From an uncultured Anaerolineae bacterium (GTDB lineage Bacteria; Chloroflexota; Anaerolineae; Anaerolineales; Villigracilaceae), in contig CAIQVH010000036.1 in NCBI GenBank assembly GCA_903875215.1, forward strand, positions 62,001 to 126,000: a stretch of 64,000 nucleotides of DNA. The letters run 5' to 3'. This document shows positions 52,532-60,677 of the stretch, piece after piece (positions within the stretch are counted from its first letter, which is position 1; each line of letters starts with the position of its first letter). The notes beneath the pieces are model-generated. The model was not told where the DNA came from and ran no database searches. It saw only the letters and a program-made list of their open reading frames with translations. Both the position numbers and the translations under genes were made by a program.

Positions 52532-53881
52532 ATGGCCTGGGAACGTAGAATCAGCCGCACGATCCGCGTCCGAAACGAGCAGACCGTTGGGCAGCTGGCC
52601 CGCCTGTTTACCGCCATTTCCGAAGCGGGCGGCGGCGTCGGAGATATTCACATGCTGACGGAAACTTCACGCCATGTCGTGCGCGATATCACCGTCTATG
52701 CCGACGACCTGATCCAGATGGAAGCCGTCCTCGAGGCGGTGCGCGCCATCCCCGGCAGCAAGGTGATCGACGTGCGCGATGAAGTGCTGGAACTACATCT
52801 GAAAGGCAAAATCGCCATCCGCTCGCGCTACCCGATCGATTCACTGGCCACCCTGCGGCGCGTCTACACCCCCGGCGTGGCCGAAGTCTGCCTGAAAATT
52901 GCCAAAGATCCGGCGCTGGCACGGCTGTATACCAGCACCAGTCACATGGTCGCCATCGTCACCGATGGCACCGCCGTACTTGGCCTGGGCGACATTGGCC
53001 CACTGGCGGGCATGCCCGTCATGGAAGGCAAGGCCATGCTGATGGAAACGCTGGTCGGTCTTTCGGGTGTGCCGATCTTGCTGGACACCCGCGACCCGGA
53101 TGAAATCGTCGCCACCATAGCCGCCATCGCCCCGACCTTTGCCGCCATCCAGCTGGAAGATATCTCCGCGCCACGCTGCTTCGAGATCGAGGAAAAACTA
53201 CAGCGCCGGCTCGACATCCCAGTCCTGCACGACGACCAGCACGGAACTGCCGTGGTCACCACCGCCGCGCTGCTGGTTGCCTCCCGCCAGACGGGCGTGT
53301 ATCTCTCCTCGGCCAAAATCGGGCAGATTGGGCTGGGCGCAGCCGGGTTTGCCACAGCCCGCATGTTAATGCGGCTGACCGGCAACCCGGTCTGGGGCGC
53401 GGATTTGAACCCGGAAGCACTAAAACGGCTGACCAGGGCCGGGGGGCGGGCCTCCAGCCTGGGCGAGATCATGGCCAACTGCGATATTGTCATCTCGACC
53501 ACCGGCGTCGCCGGGCTGATCAAAGCGGAGATGGTGCGCAAAGGCCAGATCATCCTGGCGCTCTCGAACCCGAATGCCGAAATCGACCCGGACGTGGCGC
53601 TGGCGCAGGGCGCGCTCTTCGCCGCGGACGGTAAATCGGTCAACAACGTCCTCGGTTTCCCCGGCATTTTCCGCGGCGCGGTGGATGCCAACGCGTCGCG
53701 CATTACGAATGAAATGCTCCTGGCGGCCTCGCAGACAATTGCCGACCTGACCCCGCCCGGCGAATTGGTCCCCAATCCGCTCGACAAGAAAGTCCATCAC
53801 GCCGTGGCGCGTGCCGTCGCCCAAAAAGCCATTGAGCAGGGGATTGCCAGGGCGGAGTATGTTCCTTATGTGGAAGAATAA
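52532..53881 (+). CDS. NAD(P)-dependent malic enzyme with N-terminal ACT domain
   Basis: Decarboxylates malate to pyruvate; 449 residues. Residues 10-85 form an ACT domain (QTVGQLARLFTAISEAGGGVG), likely an allosteric amino-acid sensor. The catalytic part has VYTPGVAEVC, the Lys-containing TDGTAVLGLGDIGP and VMEGKAML, the metal Glu-Asp in IQLEDISAP, HDDQHGTAVV, and a Rossmann loop GLGAAGFATA. Immediately follows the HAD gene and ends with a strong terminator. Confidence 0.94.
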   Translation: MAWERRISRTIRVRNEQTVGQLARLFTAISEAGGGVGDIHMLTETSRHVVRDITVYADDLIQMEAVLEAVRAIPGSKVIDVRDEVLELHLKGKIAIRSRYPIDSLATLRRVYTPGVAEVCLKIAKDPALARLYTSTSHMVAIVTDGTAVLGLGDIGPLAGMPVMEGKAMLMETLVGLSGVPILLDTRDPDEIVATIAAIAPTFAAIQLEDISAPRCFEIEEKLQRRLDIPVLHDDQHGTAVVTTAALLVASRQTGVYLSSAKIGQIGLGAAGFATARMLMRLTGNPVWGADLNPEALKRLTRAGGRASSLGEIMANCDIVISTTGVAGLIKAEMVRKGQIILALSNPNAEIDPDVALAQGALFAADGKSVNNVLGFPGIFRGAVDANASRITNEMLLAASQTIADLTPPGELVPNPLDKKVHHAVARAVAQKAIEQGIARAEYVPYVEE

Positions 53882-53905
53882 CAGGTTGCGTCAGAGCACT
53901 GACTT

Positions 53906-53954
53906 AAAAAGCGGCGGCCACACTCCCTCGGGCATGTGGCCGCCGCTTTTTTGT
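53906..53954 (+). terminator. Terminator of the moaA-HAD-malic enzyme operon
   Basis: A perfect stem AAAAAGCGGCGGCCACA (53906-53922) with TGTGGCCGCCGCTTTTT (from 53935) around a 12-base loop, followed by a T-run. It is followed by the convergent aminotransferase gene. Confidence 0.94.
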
Positions 53955-53967
53955 TTATCGGTCGCCC

Positions 53968-55215
53968 TTACTCGTACAAATATTTCTGCCTGGCCCCCTT
54001 GGCCACTTCTTCACGCAACAGCAGGCCCAGACGGGTGATGCCTTCGCGGATGGCGTCGGGGCTGCAATAGGAGAAGTTCAGGCGCATGGTGTTTTTCCCG
54101 CCACCGTTGGGGTGGAAAGCCGCGCCGGGAACAAAGGCCACTTTTTTATCAATGGCGGTTTTAAACAATTCGGTGGCATCCATCCAATCGGGCAAAATGC
54201 CCCACAGGAACATACCGCCCTGCGGCCGGGTCCAGCGCACTTCGGAGGGAAAGATCTCATCCATGGTTTCGAGCATCGCGTCGCGGCGTTCTTTGTAAGT
54301 GGCACGGATGACCTTGACATGCTCATCCAAAAAGCCACCCTTGCCGACCTCGTACGCAACAATCTGGTTGAAAGTGGCGGTATGCAGATCGGCGGCCTGC
54401 TTGGTCATCACGATTTTGCGCGTCACCTGCTCGGGGGCGATCACCCAGGCCAGGCGCAGACCGGGCGAAAGCAGCTTGGAGAAGGTGCTCAGGTAGATCA
54501 CGTTGCCGGTGTAGGTGCCGTTATCCTGGCGATACTGGCTGTCGAGCAGCGCTACTGAGGGCAGGTGCTCCCCCTCGAAGCGCAACTGACCATACGGGTC
54601 GTCTTCGATGATCGGTACTCCGTAACGGTCGGCCAGTTCCACCAGTTTGAGGCGCCGTTCCAGGGTCAGCGTGGAACCGCTTGGGTTCTGGAAATTGGGC
54701 AGGATGTAGATGAATTTGGGGCCGATGCGCAGCGCCTTTTCCAGCTCATCCACGATCATCCCATTTTCGTCGGAAGGCACGGAGATATACTGCGCTCCAT
54801 AGGCGTTCCAGGCTTGCAGCGCGCCCAAGTAGGTCGGCGATTCGACCACGATGTAATCTCCGCGGTTCAAGAACAGGCGGCCCATAAAATCGAGTGCCTG
54901 CTGAGAGCCGGAAGTGATGCAGATATTCCCGGCCTCGACCTGGATGCCGTACCGCCGGGTGTGGCGGGCGATCATTTCTCGCAAAGGGGTGTAGCCTTCG
55001 GTGGTGCCGTATTGCAGTGCCTGCGCGCCCAGGGTGTCTAGGACGATGTTGCAGGCTTCTTTAAATTCTTTGACCGGAAAGACCTCGGGCGCGGGCAGGC
55101 CGCCGCCAAACGAGATGATGTCGGGCTGCTCGGTCAACTTCAGCAGCTCGCGGATCACCGAACTTCCCATCTTTTGCATGCGGTGGGCGTATCGGTATTC
55201 CCAGGGTGTTTGCAT
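53968..55215 (-). CDS. PLP-dependent aminotransferase (ARO8/LysN-like)
   Basis: Fold-type I aminotransferase of 415 residues. The PLP Lys is in STFSKLLSPGLRLAW near residue 246. ILPNFQNPSGSTLT, EDDPYGQLRFEG and the N-terminal ISFGGGLPAPEVFP are hallmarks of the 2-aminoadipate/aromatic (ARO8, LysN) group. It has no MocR DNA-binding domain. Start ATG 55215 behind AAGGAG. Its leader contains a terminator and a Cys-rich uORF, so expression may be attenuated. The amino acid used is not predictable. Confidence 0.92.
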   Translation of the reverse strand: MQTPWEYRYAHRMQKMGSSVIRELLKLTEQPDIISFGGGLPAPEVFPVKEFKEACNIVLDTLGAQALQYGTTEGYTPLREMIARHTRRYGIQVEAGNICITSGSQQALDFMGRLFLNRGDYIVVESPTYLGALQAWNAYGAQYISVPSDENGMIVDELEKALRIGPKFIYILPNFQNPSGSTLTLERRLKLVELADRYGVPIIEDDPYGQLRFEGEHLPSVALLDSQYRQDNGTYTGNVIYLSTFSKLLSPGLRLAWVIAPEQVTRKIVMTKQAADLHTATFNQIVAYEVGKGGFLDEHVKVIRATYKERRDAMLETMDEIFPSEVRWTRPQGGMFLWGILPDWMDATELFKTAIDKKVAFVPGAAFHPNGGGKNTMRLNFSYCSPDAIREGITRLGLLLREEVAKGARQKYLYE

Positions 55216-55268
55216 TCTTACTCCTTAAGTAGGGATTTGTAATTTCGACAATGGCAATGGTCAAAGAT

Positions 55269-55305
55269 AAAAAAAGCCTGGCAGGTATGGTTGACCTGTC
55301 AGGCT
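55269..55305 (-). terminator. Leader terminator upstream of the aminotransferase
   Basis: On the minus strand AGCCTGACAGGT (55305-55294) pairs with ACCTGCCAGGCT (55286-55275) around a 7-base loop, with one A-C mismatch, followed by seven T (55275-55269). It stands 54 bases upstream of the start codon, where a normal gene-end terminator is not expected, since another hairpin follows trpB2. Confidence 0.7.
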
Positions 55306-55345
55306 GGCCTGATTTCTGGCATAAGGATGCCCAATAAAAGGGTTC

Positions 55346-55369
55346 TTACAGTAAACAGCAGCATCGCAT
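55346..55369 (-). CDS. Candidate leader peptide uORF rich in cysteine codons
   Basis: ATG at 55369 gives Met-Arg-Cys-Cys-Cys-Leu-Leu-stop. It lies 41 bases upstream of the leader terminator. A stretch GGGCATCCTTATGCC between them can form an alternative hairpin. No strong SD precedes it (GGGATTAAGAT), and the nearest promoter-like pair, TTGCGG (55402-55397) and TAAGAT (55379-55374), would put the start within the ATG, so another promoter must lie upstream if it is used. Confidence 0.35.
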   Translation of the reverse strand: MRCCCLL

Positions 55370-55612
55370 TTTTATCTTAATCCCATTTGCAGATTTCCGC
55401 AACCGACAAAAAACCCACAAACCCATGACACTTGTCAGCTTTTTGACTGACCAGGGTCGAAATCATTTACCTCCGCTGATCGCTTTATGATTGGGTGCGC
55501 GTAAAACTATCGGAGATGGATCCAAAGATACCGAAAAGCAAGTTTTCGCCGGGCCGCATCACCATGCTCCTGGGAAAAGAGAACCTGGGGGTTTGCTCTC
55601 GCCGGGCGCCAG
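55370..55612. other. Non-coding stretch between trpB2 and the aminotransferase leader
   Basis: No gene seen. It contains a short TGACA-AG-TGTCA inverted repeat near 55430 and the promoter-like pair noted with the uORF. Confidence 0.4.
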
Positions 55613-55658
55613 AAGAAACGCCGCCGTCCCGAGCTTCAGGGGCGGCGACGTTTCTTTT
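55613..55658. terminator. Hairpin after trpB2
   Basis: AAGAAACG and CGTTTCTT arms with an inner GCCGCC/GGCGGC-like pairing, interrupted by small mismatches, stand about 14 bases beyond the trpB2 stop. Short T-rich runs on both sides suggest a moderate terminator of the T-box operon. Confidence 0.6.
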
Positions 55659-55671
55659 AAGGGTGGTCAGC

Positions 55672-57045
55672 TCAGGCCGGGAAGGAAACCTGCGGCAGGT
55701 GCTGCATGGCTTCCTGCACTGCGGCGGCAGGATATTCGTAATCTTCCAGTTCGCCCTGCAGGTATTTTTCGTAGGAGGTCATGTCGAAATGACCATGCCC
55801 GGAGAGGTTGAAGACGATCACACGCTTTTCGCCTTTGGCCTTGGCATCCAGCGCCTCGTCAATGGCGGCGCGGATGGCGTGCGAGCTTTCGGGGGCCGGG
55901 ATGATGCCTTCGGCTTTGGTGAATTGCACGGCAGCTTCGAAGGTGGCGCGCTGTTTTACGGCAACGGCTTCGATCAATCCGGCATCATACAGCGAGGAGA
56001 TCAGCGGTGACATGCCGTGATAGCGCAGCCCGCCAGCGTGGATGCCAGGCGGCATGAAGGTGTGGCCGAGCGTGTGCATCTTGACGACAGGCGCCATCTG
56101 GGCGGTGTCGCCGTAATCGAAGGTGTAGACGCCTTTGGTTAGCGAGGGCGTGGCGGTCGGTTCGACGGCCAGCAGGCGGGTGCGTTTGCCGTTTTTGAGA
56201 TTTTCGCGCAGGAAGGGGAAGGCGATGCCTCCAAAGTTTGAGCCGCCGCCGACACACCCGATGACGACATCCGGGTATTCTCCAGCCATATCCATCTGTT
56301 TGAGGGCTTCTTCGCCAATGACGGTCTGGTGCAGCAGGACATGATTGAGGACCGAGCCAAGGCTGTATTTTTTCTGCCCGCCGGAGGTGGCGGCCACTTC
56401 GACGGCCTCGGAAATGGCGATGCCGAGTGAGCCGGTGTTGTTGGGGTCTTGGGCAAGCAACGAACGTCCGTAATGCGTGCGATCGGTGGGGCTGGCGAAA
56501 ACCTGGGCGCCGTAGGTTTCCATGAAGATGCGGCGGTAGGGTTTCTGGTTGTATGAGACTTTGACCATGTACACTTCCAGGTCAATATCGAAGAAGTTGC
56601 AGGCCATGGCGAGCGAGGTGCCCCACTGGCCGGCGCCGGTTTCGGTCGTCAGGGCTTTGGTGCCGGCGGCTTTATTGTAGAAAGCCTGGGCGACGGCAGT
56701 GTTGGGTTTGTGGCTGCCGACAGGTGAGGCGCCTTCGTACTTGAAATAGATGTGCGCGGGGGTGCCGAGCGCTTTTTCGAGCCGTACGGCGCGAATCAGC
56801 GGGGTGGGCCGCCAAAGTTTGTAGATTTCGCGCACTTCTGCGGGGATAGGGATGAATCGTTCGGTGCTGATTTCTTGTAAGATCAGTTCCATGGGGAACA
56901 GAACCGAGAGGAAATCTGGGGTGACGGGTTCGAGGGTGCCGGGGTGCAGCACTGGCGAGGGGGCGACGGGGTTGTCGCCGTTTACGTTGTACCAGTATTT
57001 CGGGATGTCGTTTTCGGACAGGTTGAAGTGGGTTTGGTCAGACAT
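55672..57045 (-). CDS. TrpB2-type tryptophan synthase beta-like enzyme
   Basis: PLP-dependent beta-replacement enzyme, 457 residues, matching the TrpB2 (TrpB-like) branch rather than the trpA-linked TrpB1, which is about 400. The N-terminal region has [12 protein letters not shown], the PLP Lys is in [25 protein letters not shown] follows, and the PLP-phosphate loop is [10 protein letters not shown]. No trpA is adjacent. Its position in a Trp T-box operon behind a 55-residue unknown protein supports tryptophan synthesis from indole or a closely related reaction. Strong start ATG 57045 behind AAGGAG. Confidence 0.94.
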   Translation of the reverse strand: MSDQTHFNLSENDIPKYWYNVNGDNPVAPSPVLHPGTLEPVTPDFLSVLFPMELILQEISTERFIPIPAEVREIYKLWRPTPLIRAVRLEKALGTPAHIYFKYEGASPVGSHKPNTAVAQAFYNKAAGTKALTTETGAGQWGTSLAMACNFFDIDLEVYMVKVSYNQKPYRRIFMETYGAQVFASPTDRTHYGRSLLAQDPNNTGSLGIAISEAVEVAATSGGQKKYSLGSVLNHVLLHQTVIGEEALKQMDMAGEYPDVVIGCVGGGSNFGGIAFPFLRENLKNGKRTRLLAVEPTATPSLTKGVYTFDYGDTAQMAPVVKMHTLGHTFMPPGIHAGGLRYHGMSPLISSLYDAGLIEAVAVKQRATFEAAVQFTKAEGIIPAPESSHAIRAAIDEALDAKAKGEKRVIVFNLSGHGHFDMTSYEKYLQGELEDYEYPAAAVQEAMQHLPQVSFPA

Positions 57046-57069
57046 GGTGATTTCTCCTTTGGTGTGGGG

Positions 57070-57237
57070 TTAGGGAACAAAGCTGGGGCCGGGGACTTGC
57101 CCGGGGAAAGGGGTGTCAGCGAGGCGTTGGGCGTAAACCTGTTCTGCGGTCAGCACGGAAATCGGCTGGCTGGCGGCTGCTTCGCGTTCTTGAGCGGGAA
57201 GTTCTTGAGTGCGTTCATCCTGTGCTGGCGATTGCAT
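57070..57237 (-). CDS. 55-residue unknown protein, first gene of the Trp T-box operon
   Basis: ATG 57237 is preceded by AGGAG with seven bases of spacing, and 55 codons follow. The N-terminal half is rich in Gln, Glu and Ala (ERTQELPAQEREAAASQ) and probably disordered or helical. The end is Pro-rich (TPFPGQVPGPSFVP). No helix spans the membrane. It lies between the T-box terminator and trpB2. Possible roles are a TrpB2 partner, a small regulator or a translational entry gene. I recognise no family. Confidence 0.62.
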   Translation of the reverse strand: MQSPAQDERTQELPAQEREAAASQPISVLTAEQVYAQRLADTPFPGQVPGPSFVP

Positions 57238-57259
57238 GTGTTTCTCCTGGTTGTGGTTT

Positions 57260-57592
57260 AAAAAAAAGCGCGTTCGTCCCAATGACGGGACGAACGCGAA
57301 GTCCGTGGTGCCACCCGAAGTAGACTGCCTGGAAATAAAAATCCCCGCGATGTTGCGGGGAAAGAAAGCCAGCCTCACTCGTTCCGGGTACGCTCTGGTG
57401 GAGAGTTATACCCTGGCCCTGTAACGGGGGCCTGCCGGCTCAGACTACTGGGTTGGGCGGGGGCTCAACCGTTTATCCTGCAACTCCGAGGTCCATTTTG
57501 CGCTGTCGTGCGGGCAGGACTCACACCAAAAATTGCCTGCTCTCTGAACCGCCGTGCGGCGCATACTCGTCCTCTTCGACGTTATTGTTTTA
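57260..57592 (-). promoter_or_regulatory. Tryptophan T-box riboswitch with terminator
   Basis: Minus-strand leader. The T-box core reads GGGTGGCACCACGG (57316-57303). Stem I has GAGG (57574-57571) facing CCTC, an AGTA loop-E element, and AAATGGACC on the right side, giving the specifier TGG (Trp) at 57495-57493, followed by the GGAGTTGC-like element. The TGGC in the T-box pairs with the acceptor end of a tRNA whose discriminator is G, as in tRNA-Trp. The terminator CGCGTTCGTCC/GGGACGAACGCG with eight T (57298-57260) competes with the antiterminator. Low charged tRNA-Trp should switch transcription on. Confidence 0.9.
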
Positions 57593-57603
57593 TTGTGAGC
57601 GTG

Positions 57604-57631
57604 ATTATAGCCGTGCCGGGGTTTCTGTCAA
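57604..57631 (-). promoter_or_regulatory. Consensus promoter of the T-box operon
   Basis: On the minus strand TTGACA (57631-57626), 16 bases, TATAAT (57609-57604). Both hexamers are perfect. Transcription would begin near 57597 and produce the whole T-box leader. Confidence 0.85.
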
Positions 57632-57743
57632 GGGATAAACCCGGTGTAATCCAAAAGTCCCTGCCGGGCGGTTTCCGGGTGTATCCTGTGTATAATTGAA
57701 CCAGAATTTGCCTGAGTACCGTAGCAGATAGTGAGCTTGCGTT

Positions 57744-59186
57744 ATGACCTTTCCTGAAGAAAAGCACCTTCCTGATGACGGCCAGCAGCCGTTGAAACAA
57801 TCTGGCCGTCCGTTGCCGACGGATCAGACGATTCCACCTTTCCCTGTTCCAGATACGGATGTGGAGTTTGATTTTGAGCAAGGACAGGAAGACCTGGCCG
57901 CATTCCGCCACCGGTTGGAGGAGATTGATTTTCAACCGCAGCCTTTTTCCATGCCAGAAGTGCCTGCCCGACCTCGATCTGCACGCCGACAACGCGGCAA
58001 CCGCCTGTTAAAGCGCCCGGATTCTAGCGAGCTGGGTGAACGGCTCGAGCTGATTGCGCGGCGCGCTTCTCCTACGATTGATTTTTTTATTTTTTCCTTT
58101 CTCTCAGGCTGCGTCCTGGCGGTCGGGTATCTGCTCAATGCCCCAGCTTTTTTGCTGCTTGGTATTGTGGCTGCCCCGCTGATGGCGCCCTGGATCGGCG
58201 TGATGATGGCGGCCGCCATCGGCGAAACGCGTTTTCTTGGTCAAACGTTGGGTGGTTTTTTCACCGTCATCCTGTTGATTTTTGGGCTGGGTGTATTGGG
58301 CGGTTTTGCCTCGCGCCTGTTCCAGCCGATGGATTCAACCCAGGCGCTGCTGCATGCCCGCCTGTGGTGGCCCGATTTGTTCCTGCTGCTGCTGGGGACG
58401 GCCGTCCTGGCAATCTCTTTCATCCAGGGTGAAGAAAAGCCTCTGCTGGCGAGCCTGATGGTGGCCTACGAATTCTTCCTGCCAGTCAGCGCCGCCGGGT
58501 TCGGCATGGGTTCGGGCGTGGCCGGGCTGTGGCCACAAGCCGGGCTGGTATTCTTCATCCACCTGGCCCTGGCGTTAATTACCGGTCTGCTGGTAATTTT
58601 CTACATGGGCTTTCGTCCGTTGGAATTGCAGGGATATGCGTATGCCGGCCTGTCTGTGATCGCCAGTGTGGCGCTGGTGGCTGGATTTCTACTACTCGGC
58701 AACCGCATCCAGCTTCCCAGCCTGCCGGCTGCCACAGAGATTCCCAGCCCCTACCCAACCGCGCTGCCGCTTGTGGTGCCATCAAAAACGGTGACCGCCA
58801 CTCTGACACATCTCCCCACCCGCACCCCGGCCGTCAAACTGGCTACCGTCACGCCGACGCCTGTTCCCGCCAGCCTGACTCCCACGGTAATCCTGGCACT
58901 GGATGTCACCGCCTCGCCGGAAAGCCCTTTGCTCACCCCCCTGCCGACACCGGTTTACGGGCGCATCGAGTCAACCACCGGCGGCGTCACTATTCGTATC
59001 AAACCGGATGGTTATGGCATCACCACCATTCTGAACGGCTATCTGGCAGAATTCCTACCCGAGGCTCCCGTCACTTTCAATGGCGAAGTCTGGGTCAAGG
59101 TCCTGATCCGCACACCAGGCAAAGATATCGAAGGCTGGGTGCTGCGCGATTCAATCATCACCGCCACCCCCAGCGGCGCACCATAA
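57744..59186 (+). CDS. DUF389-like membrane protein with extracytoplasmic stalk and SH3-like end
   Basis: A 480-residue protein. The first 110 residues are soluble and low-complexity (Pro/Gln/Glu). Residues 110-315 hold about seven helices with the DUF389-type signature (FLSGCVLAVGYLLNAPAFLL and APLMAPWIGVMMA). A Pro/Thr stalk (about 325-400) follows, then an SH3-like C-terminal domain (GGVTIRIKPDGYG, GWVLRDSI). This domain fusion is unusual for DUF389. ATG behind a weak GAG site; the gene is divergent from the T-box promoter. Function unknown. Confidence 0.75.
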   Translation: MTFPEEKHLPDDGQQPLKQSGRPLPTDQTIPPFPVPDTDVEFDFEQGQEDLAAFRHRLEEIDFQPQPFSMPEVPARPRSARRQRGNRLLKRPDSSELGERLELIARRASPTIDFFIFSFLSGCVLAVGYLLNAPAFLLLGIVAAPLMAPWIGVMMAAAIGETRFLGQTLGGFFTVILLIFGLGVLGGFASRLFQPMDSTQALLHARLWWPDLFLLLLGTAVLAISFIQGEEKPLLASLMVAYEFFLPVSAAGFGMGSGVAGLWPQAGLVFFIHLALALITGLLVIFYMGFRPLELQGYAYAGLSVIASVALVAGFLLLGNRIQLPSLPAATEIPSPYPTALPLVVPSKTVTATLTHLPTRTPAVKLATVTPTPVPASLTPTVILALDVTASPESPLLTPLPTPVYGRIESTTGGVTIRIKPDGYGITTILNGYLAEFLPEAPVTFNGEVWVKVLIRTPGKDIEGWVLRDSIITATPSGAP

Positions 59187-59216
59187 CACGACATTACCCC
59201 AATACGGAGAATTTTC

Positions 59217-60671
59217 ATGCCCATACACTTTGGCACCGACGGCTGGCGGGCCGTCATATCAGATACGTTCACCTTTAGCAACCTGCGCATGGTTGCCCAG
59301 GCCATCGCAGATGCAGCCGCATCTGAACACTGGGATACTTCATCCACACCCAACGTGGACGCGAAAAAATTTGTCGTCGGGTTCGACACGCGCTTCCTCT
59401 CGGATCGTTACGCGGCGGAAGTGGCGCGTGTGCTGGCCGCCAACGGCTTCAGCGTACTGCTGGCCCAGGCCGATGCGCCCACCCCGGCCATTTCATACGC
59501 GGTTAAGCATCACAACGCCGCGGGCGGGGTGATGATCACTGCCTCGCACAATGCCCCACGTTATAACGGCGTCAAGCTCAAGGCGGCGTATGGCGGCTCG
59601 GCGCTGCCCGAAGAGTGTCGCAATGTGGAAGTTTACATCAACGACAACGAGGAACGCGCCCGCGGCCCCAACCTGATGGATTTTGACAAGGCGCGCAATC
59701 TGGGGCTGATTCAAAAATTCAATCCCCTGCCGGTTTACTTCGATCACCTGCGGACATTGATCAACGCCGATATTATCGCCGACAACCCGCAGCGTTTCGT
59801 TGTTGACTCGATGTACGGCTCGGGGCGGGGCACCATCCGGGCCTTTTTACAGGGCACCGGCTGCGAAATTACTGAAATCCGCGGCGAAATGAACCCCGGT
59901 TTTGGCGGAGTCCACCCGGAGCCGATTGGCAAATATCTCTCTCCGCTGGCGGGCGCGCTGGGAGCCGGGCTGGGCAGTTTTGGCCTGGCAACCGATGGCG
60001 ATGCCGATCGCATTGGCGCGATGGATGAACGCGGCAATTTTGTTGACCCACATAAGATCATGTCGCTGGCGTTGAAATATCTCGTCGAGCAGCGCGGCTG
60101 GAGCGGGGCGGTGGTGCGTACCGTCTCAACGACGCGCATGATCGACCGGCTGGCGAAGTGTTACGGGTTGAAAGTCTACGAAACACCGGTGGGCTTTAAT
60201 CACATTGCAGATTATATGATGGCCGAGGATGTGCTCATCGGCGGCGAAGAATCGGGCGGAATTTCGTTCAAGGGGCATATTCCCGAAGGCGATGGCCCGA
60301 TCATGGGGCTGCTGCTGGTGGAGATTATTGCCCGGTCTGGCAAGACGCTGGGGCAGCTGGTGGATGAGCTGCTTACCGACGTGGGCCCGGCGCTGTATGA
60401 GCGGGCTGACCTGCGTCTTTCTCGCCCGGTGGCCAAGAAGGAGATGACTGATCTGCTCGTAAACCAGGCTCCGGCTGAAATTGGCGGCCAGAAAGTGGCC
60501 GAAATCAGCAGCCGGGATGGCGTCAAGTACATCATGGCCGATGATTCGTGGCTGCTGATTCGACCTTCGGGTACCGAGCCGGTGCTGCGGGTTTATGCCG
60601 AGGGGCGCAGTATGCAAATTGTGAAGGATCTGCTGGGGTACGGGCAAAAAGTTGCCGAGGGCGTGGTTTAA
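59217..60671 (+). CDS. Phosphoglucomutase/phosphomannomutase family protein
   Basis: Alpha-D-phosphohexomutase of 484 residues. The N-terminus FGTDGWRA, the catalytic phosphoserine loop TASHNAPRYNG near residue 109, the metal loop ATDGDADRIG near 260, the sugar loop GGEESGG near 341 and the phosphate loop RPSGTEP near 450 are all present. Glucose- or mannose-specific use cannot be told. GGAG precedes the ATG. It follows the DUF389 gene by 30 bases and ends at a plus-strand terminator. Confidence 0.95.
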   Translation: MPIHFGTDGWRAVISDTFTFSNLRMVAQAIADAAASEHWDTSSTPNVDAKKFVVGFDTRFLSDRYAAEVARVLAANGFSVLLAQADAPTPAISYAVKHHNAAGGVMITASHNAPRYNGVKLKAAYGGSALPEECRNVEVYINDNEERARGPNLMDFDKARNLGLIQKFNPLPVYFDHLRTLINADIIADNPQRFVVDSMYGSGRGTIRAFLQGTGCEITEIRGEMNPGFGGVHPEPIGKYLSPLAGALGAGLGSFGLATDGDADRIGAMDERGNFVDPHKIMSLALKYLVEQRGWSGAVVRTVSTTRMIDRLAKCYGLKVYETPVGFNHIADYMMAEDVLIGGEESGGISFKGHIPEGDGPIMGLLLVEIIARSGKTLGQLVDELLTDVGPALYERADLRLSRPVAKKEMTDLLVNQAPAEIGGQKVAEISSRDGVKYIMADDSWLLIRPSGTEPVLRVYAEGRSMQIVKDLLGYGQKVAEGVV

Positions 60672-60677
60672 TCCCGC

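Noticed and set aside
55374-55402. TTGCGG-17-TAAGAT as the promoter of the aminotransferase leader
   Set aside because: It would start transcription within the uORF start codon; kept only as a note.
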